Made by a program: the position numbers and the translations under genes. This document shows, piece after piece, positions 4,334-6,867 of a DNA stretch of 6,867 nt. How positions within the stretch are numbered: the stretch's first letter is position 1; every line of letters starts with the position of its first letter. This stretch comes from Anaerolineae bacterium (GTDB taxonomy: Bacteria; Chloroflexota; Anaerolineae; 4572-78). The notes beneath the pieces are model-generated. The model was not told where the DNA came from. It did no database searches and saw nothing but the letters and a program-made list of their open reading frames with translations. The stretch covers positions 1-6,867 of the forward strand of contig JALVZI010000531.1 of the NCBI GenBank assembly GCA_027022125.1, written 5' to 3'.

Positions 4334-6544
4334 ATGGATTTATTTGACCACAACCGCCAAAATACCATCGAGAAAACCGCGCCGCTGGCAGCCCGAATGC
4401 GCCCCCGCACGCTGGATGAATTTGTGGGGCAGGGGCATATCATCGGGCGCGGGCGGTTGCTGCGCCGTGCCATCCAAGCCGACCAACTGAGCAGCCTGAT
4501 TTTTTACGGTCCCCCCGGCACGGGAAAAACCACGCTGGCGCGCATCATCGCCAATACCACCCATGCCCATTTCATCGCGTTGAACGCGGTGCTCTCCGGC
4601 GTGAAAGACATCCGCGCAGCGATTGCCACCGCGCAGGAAAAAATGGGCATGTTCGGGCAGCGAACCATCCTGTTTGTGGACGAGGTTCACCGGTTCAACA
4701 AAGCGCAGCAGGATGCGTTGCTGCCGCATGTGGAAAACGGCACGGTCATTCTCATCGGCGCAACCACCGAGAATCCATATTTTGAGGTGAACAAAGCGCT
4801 GGTTTCCCGCTCGCGGATATTTGAACTGAAACCGCTGTCCGATGACGATTTGCGGGCGATTGTGCGGCAGGCGCTGGCGGATGAAGAACGGGGTTATGGC
4901 AAACTGAACGTTTCCATCACCGATGATGCCCTGTCGCACCTGATAAATGTTGCCAATGGCGATGCGCGCGGGGTGCTGAACGCGCTGGAACTGGCGGTGG
5001 AAACTACCCCGCCGGGCGCGGATGGCGTCATCCGCATTACCACCGAAATCGCCGCAGAGTCCATCCAAAAGCGGGCGGTGCTGTACGATAAAGACGGCGA
5101 TGCCCATTTCGATGTGATTTCGGCGTTCATCAAAAGCGTGCGCGGCTCAGATGCCGATGCCGCGCTCTACTGGCTGGCAAAAATGGTGTATGCCGGTGAA
5201 GACCCGCGTTTCATCTTCCGGCGGATGCTCATTCTGGCAAGTGAGGATGTCGGCATGGCAGACCCGAACGCGCTGCAGGTGGTGGTGTCGGCGGCGCAGG
5301 CGTTTGAATATGTCGGGCTGCCGGAAGGGCGATTTCATCTGACGCAGGCATGTTTGTATCTGGCAACCGCGCCGAAAAGCAACTCGACGATGGGCTTTTT
5401 CGATGCGCTGGCGGCGGTGGAAAATGAACGCGAAGCGGATGTCCCCAATCATCTGAAAGACAGCAATCGGGATGGCGACGACTTCGGGCACGGCGCGGGG
5501 TATCTGTACCCGCACGCCTACCGCGACCATTGGGTGGCGCAGCAGTATTTGCCCGACAGTTTGCAGGGACGCGGATTTTATCAGCCGAGCACGCAGGGCT
5601 ATGAAGCAAAAATCCACGCGGAGGTTGCCCGGCGGCGCGAGGCGCAACTGGCGGCGATGCTTTCCACGGCAGATGATGCCCCGTGGGGCGGCACGGATTC
5701 CGCACCGAAAGCGCACAATCGCTGGTTGCAGCGCACGTTGAGCACCGTCGGCGCGCAGTTGGCGGCGCAGCGCGACAAGTTGTTCGCGCTGGCGAAAGTG
5801 CAGCGGCACGAGTTGGTGCTCGATTTGAACGCCGGCACGGGATTGCTGACATGGGAAGCGGCGCGCCGCTCGCCGGTGGGCGGGGTGTGGGCGCTGGCGG
5901 CGGATGAGCGCACGGCGGAAACGCTGCGCCGTCAGGCGGAAAATCTGGATGCGCTGAATCGACCGCAGGTGGTGGTCGGCACGGCGGCAACCGTGGCGGA
6001 ATCGCTGGCGGATGAGATTCGGTTTGAGGTGATGGTGGGGCGCAATGTGCTGACCCGCGATGCCGCCAAAACCGAAACGCTGGCGCAGTTGCGGCAATTT
6101 TTGGCAGACGGGGGTCGGCTGGCGCTGTGGGAAAATATCCCCCGCCACACGCAGCGATTGTACGCCCTGCTCGATGCGTCGGGGGTGGATGCCGATTTTT
6201 GGCGGCGGGTGGCAGCGGCGGAAGAGGCTATCTATGCCGCCGCCGGTGACTCGATGGTTAATTGGGATGCGGCGGATTTGGCGGAAATGGCGGCGCAGGC
6301 GGGATTCACGGTGGTGCAGATGATTGAATCGCCGCAGACGGCGGAATTTTGGGTGAGCGAGCGGCACATTTCGCGCTGGTTTGGCGATGCGCCCGCGGGG
6401 AGTCGCCCGTCGTATGCACAGCGATTGCAGCAGATGCTCTCGGCGGCGGAAGTATCGCAATTGCGGGAAATGTTCGAGCGGCAATTGCTCAACCGGCAGG
6501 TGGTGTGGCACAGTAAAGGGGTTTTTCTGCTGGCAACCGTGTGA
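4334..6544 (+). CDS. rarA: RarA/MgsA-type AAA+ ATPase fused to a class I methyltransferase-like domain
   Basis: This is a 736-residue protein. Residues 1-440 are a complete RarA (MgsA/WRNIP1 family) clamp-loader-like AAA+ ATPase: RMRPRTLDEFVGQ (21-33), Walker A GPPGTGKTT (59-67), Walker B ILFVDEVHR (112-120), sensor 1 GATTENP (142-148), a candidate arginine finger in SRSR (158-161), sensor 2 GDARGVLNALE (209-219), and the family's C-terminal domain from YDKDGD through LILASEDVGMADP (251-311) to GRGFYQPS (412-419). RarA acts at stalled replication forks and is normally about 420-450 residues. Residues about 455-736 are additional. They carry a motif I VLDLNAGTG (495-503), an acidic residue after the second strand (D524), and LADGGRLALWE (590-600), like Rossmann-fold SAM methyltransferases. 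The methyl acceptor is unknown and catalysis is not shown. I chose the ATG at 4334 because homologues begin MDLFD and a promoter sits directly upstream; a TTG at 4307 lies inside that promoter. Confidence 0.9.
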   Translation: MDLFDHNRQNTIEKTAPLAARMRPRTLDEFVGQGHIIGRGRLLRRAIQADQLSSLIFYGPPGTGKTTLARIIANTTHAHFIALNAVLSGVKDIRAAIATAQEKMGMFGQRTILFVDEVHRFNKAQQDALLPHVENGTVILIGATTENPYFEVNKALVSRSRIFELKPLSDDDLRAIVRQALADEERGYGKLNVSITDDALSHLINVANGDARGVLNALELAVETTPPGADGVIRITTEIAAESIQKRAVLYDKDGDAHFDVISAFIKSVRGSDADAALYWLAKMVYAGEDPRFIFRRMLILASEDVGMADPNALQVVVSAAQAFEYVGLPEGRFHLTQACLYLATAPKSNSTMGFFDALAAVENEREADVPNHLKDSNRDGDDFGHGAGYLYPHAYRDHWVAQQYLPDSLQGRGFYQPSTQGYEAKIHAEVARRREAQLAAMLSTADDAPWGGTDSAPKAHNRWLQRTLSTVGAQLAAQRDKLFALAKVQRHELVLDLNAGTGLLTWEAARRSPVGGVWALAADERTAETLRRQAENLDALNRPQVVVGTAATVAESLADEIRFEVMVGRNVLTRDAAKTETLAQLRQFLADGGRLALWENIPRHTQRLYALLDASGVDADFWRRVAAAEEAIYAAAGDSMVNWDAADLAEMAAQAGFTVVQMIESPQTAEFWVSERHISRWFGDAPAGSRPSYAQRLQQMLSAAEVSQLREMFERQLLNRQVVWHSKGVFLLATV

Positions 6545-6552
6545 TGCGGCTA

Positions 6553-6759
6553 TCAGCCGGGCAGTTTGACAATTTTAAACCAGTAACGGCGAATGGTATG
6601 CATCGCGTTGACCAGTCCTTTAAATGAATTCGGTTTGGTGATGAACGAGTTTGCGCCCAACTGGTACGATTGCCGGATGTCGGCGGTGGCATCGGTGGTG
6701 GAGAGTATCACAATCGGGATGGAACGCAGTTTGGCATTCGTTTTTATTGTCTGTAAATT
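6553..6759 (-). pseudogene. Response-regulator receiver domain, truncated C-terminal remnant
   Basis: The complement encodes 68 residues starting NLQTIKTNAKLRSIPIVILS and ending WFKIVKLPG before a TGA at 6553-6555. This matches the second half of a CheY-like receiver domain: strand 4 IPIVILSTTD with the conserved Ser/Thr, then YQLGANSFITKP with the conserved Lys-Pro of strand 5, then the last helix. I recognise the style of small stand-alone regulators related to cyanobacterial Rcp1. Strands 1-3 and the phospho-accepting Asp are missing. Homology stops at a hairpin repeat (6760-6786), the frame meets a stop at the window edge, and it contains no ATG, GTG or TTG upstream of the homology. A consensus promoter for a rightward gene occupies the place where the N-terminal half should be. 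The stop lies 8 bases from the end of the converging rarA fusion. It is probably non-functional. Confidence 0.75.
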
Positions 6760-6786
6760 GGGTTTAAAACCCCCGCCTTCAGGCGG
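6760..6786. repeat. Short palindromic repeat at the response-regulator breakpoint
   Basis: Two adjacent palindromes are visible: GGGTTT-A-AAACCC (6760-6772), then CCGCC-TTCA-GGCGG (6773-6786) with a 5-base stem and 4-base loop. The combination resembles REP-type intergenic hairpins. It sits exactly where response-regulator homology ends and upstream of the promoter at 6823. It could equally serve as a terminator-like hairpin. Confidence 0.6.
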
Positions 6787-6822
6787 AAATGTACCAACGT
6801 GTCGAGCAGAAGGATGATGGTG

Positions 6823-6852
6823 TTGACAGTTGGTTGGATTGATGAATATAAT
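6823..6852 (+). promoter_or_regulatory. Perfect consensus sigma-70 promoter
   Basis: -35 TTGACA (6823-6828) and -10 TATAAT (6847-6852), both exact consensus, are separated by 18 bases. The downstream ATG at 6860 is 8 bases past the end of the -10, so transcription should begin at or next to the start codon, the same layout as the rarA promoter. Confidence 0.8.
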
Positions 6853-6859
6853 GTGAGGT

Positions 6860-6867
6860 ATGGATTA
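6860..6867 (+). CDS. Start of an unidentified rightward gene (two codons visible)
   Basis: ATGGATTA at the right edge follows the consensus promoter at the spacing seen for the rarA fusion, whose ATG is likewise followed by GATTTA. The first residues would be Met-Asp. GAGGT directly abuts the ATG, too close for a usual Shine-Dalgarno, so leaderless translation is the likelier reading. The product cannot be told from two codons. Confidence 0.4.

Noticed and set aside
4072..4473. Upstream extension of the acetyltransferase frame to a 473-residue protein
   Set aside because: The extra 134 codons cross the heptamer array, both divergent promoters and the 5' end of the rarA fusion. The peptide is low-complexity and unlike any family, and the TTG at 4071 has a Shine-Dalgarno.
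5147..6511. 454-residue open frame antisense to the rarA fusion
   Set aside because: It lies wholly opposite a well-supported gene with clear motifs, and its product is Arg/His/Pro-rich, as expected for a shadow frame in GC-rich coding DNA.
6801..6833. Phospho-acceptor strand of the response regulator (PTVNTIILLLD) in another frame
   Set aside because: The peptide looks superficially like strand 3 ending in Asp, but the bases overlap a perfect TTGACA box, the flanking residues do not fit a receiver domain, and it is out of frame with the clear homology. A decayed frameshifted gene cannot be fully excluded.

Overview
The window looks like chromosomal DNA of a Chloroflexota (Anaerolineae-like) bacterium. 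This is an inference. It rests on the gene set and order: a SpoIIIAA/Ycf45-type ATPase with a C-terminal R3H domain, thymidylate kinase and a DarA-type cyclic-di-AMP receptor on one strand, and a RarA clamp-loader ATPase carrying a methyltransferase-like C-terminus on the other. Degenerate heptamer repeats and REP-like hairpins between the genes fit this. No phage, CRISPR, tRNA or rRNA features were seen.

Layout. Positions 1-4071 are all minus strand, read from right to left: a GNAT-like acetyltransferase (3052-4071), a 172-base gap filled by two abutting inverted hairpin elements (2926-3041), the R3H ATPase (1266-2879), a 182-base gap made almost wholly of 8-mer and 7-mer repeats, then tmk (436-1083), darA (102-431) and the start of a lipoprotein (1-79, cut by the window edge). 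The last three are tightly spaced and probably cotranscribed. Positions 4072-4333 form a divergent promoter region: a good promoter for the acetyltransferase, a 138-base heptamer array inside its leader, and a sigma-70-type promoter for the plus-strand rarA fusion placed so close to the ATG that the transcript should be leaderless. The rarA-methyltransferase gene occupies 4334-6544. Eight bases beyond it, converging, is the C-terminal part of a response-regulator receiver domain (6553-6759, minus) that ends abruptly at a hairpin repeat. The window ends with a perfect TTGACA-N18-TATAAT promoter firing rightwards into a gene whose ATG is at 6860.

Function. The genes are mostly housekeeping: dTTP synthesis (Tmk), second-messenger sensing (DarA), nucleic-acid ATPases (R3H protein, RarA) and a putative acetyltransferase. 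The least ordinary items are the paired hairpin elements, whose stems differ while their internal-loop sequences are conserved; the long RarA fusion; the matching heptamer arrays; and the two apparently leaderless promoter/start arrangements. I see no clear new multi-gene system.
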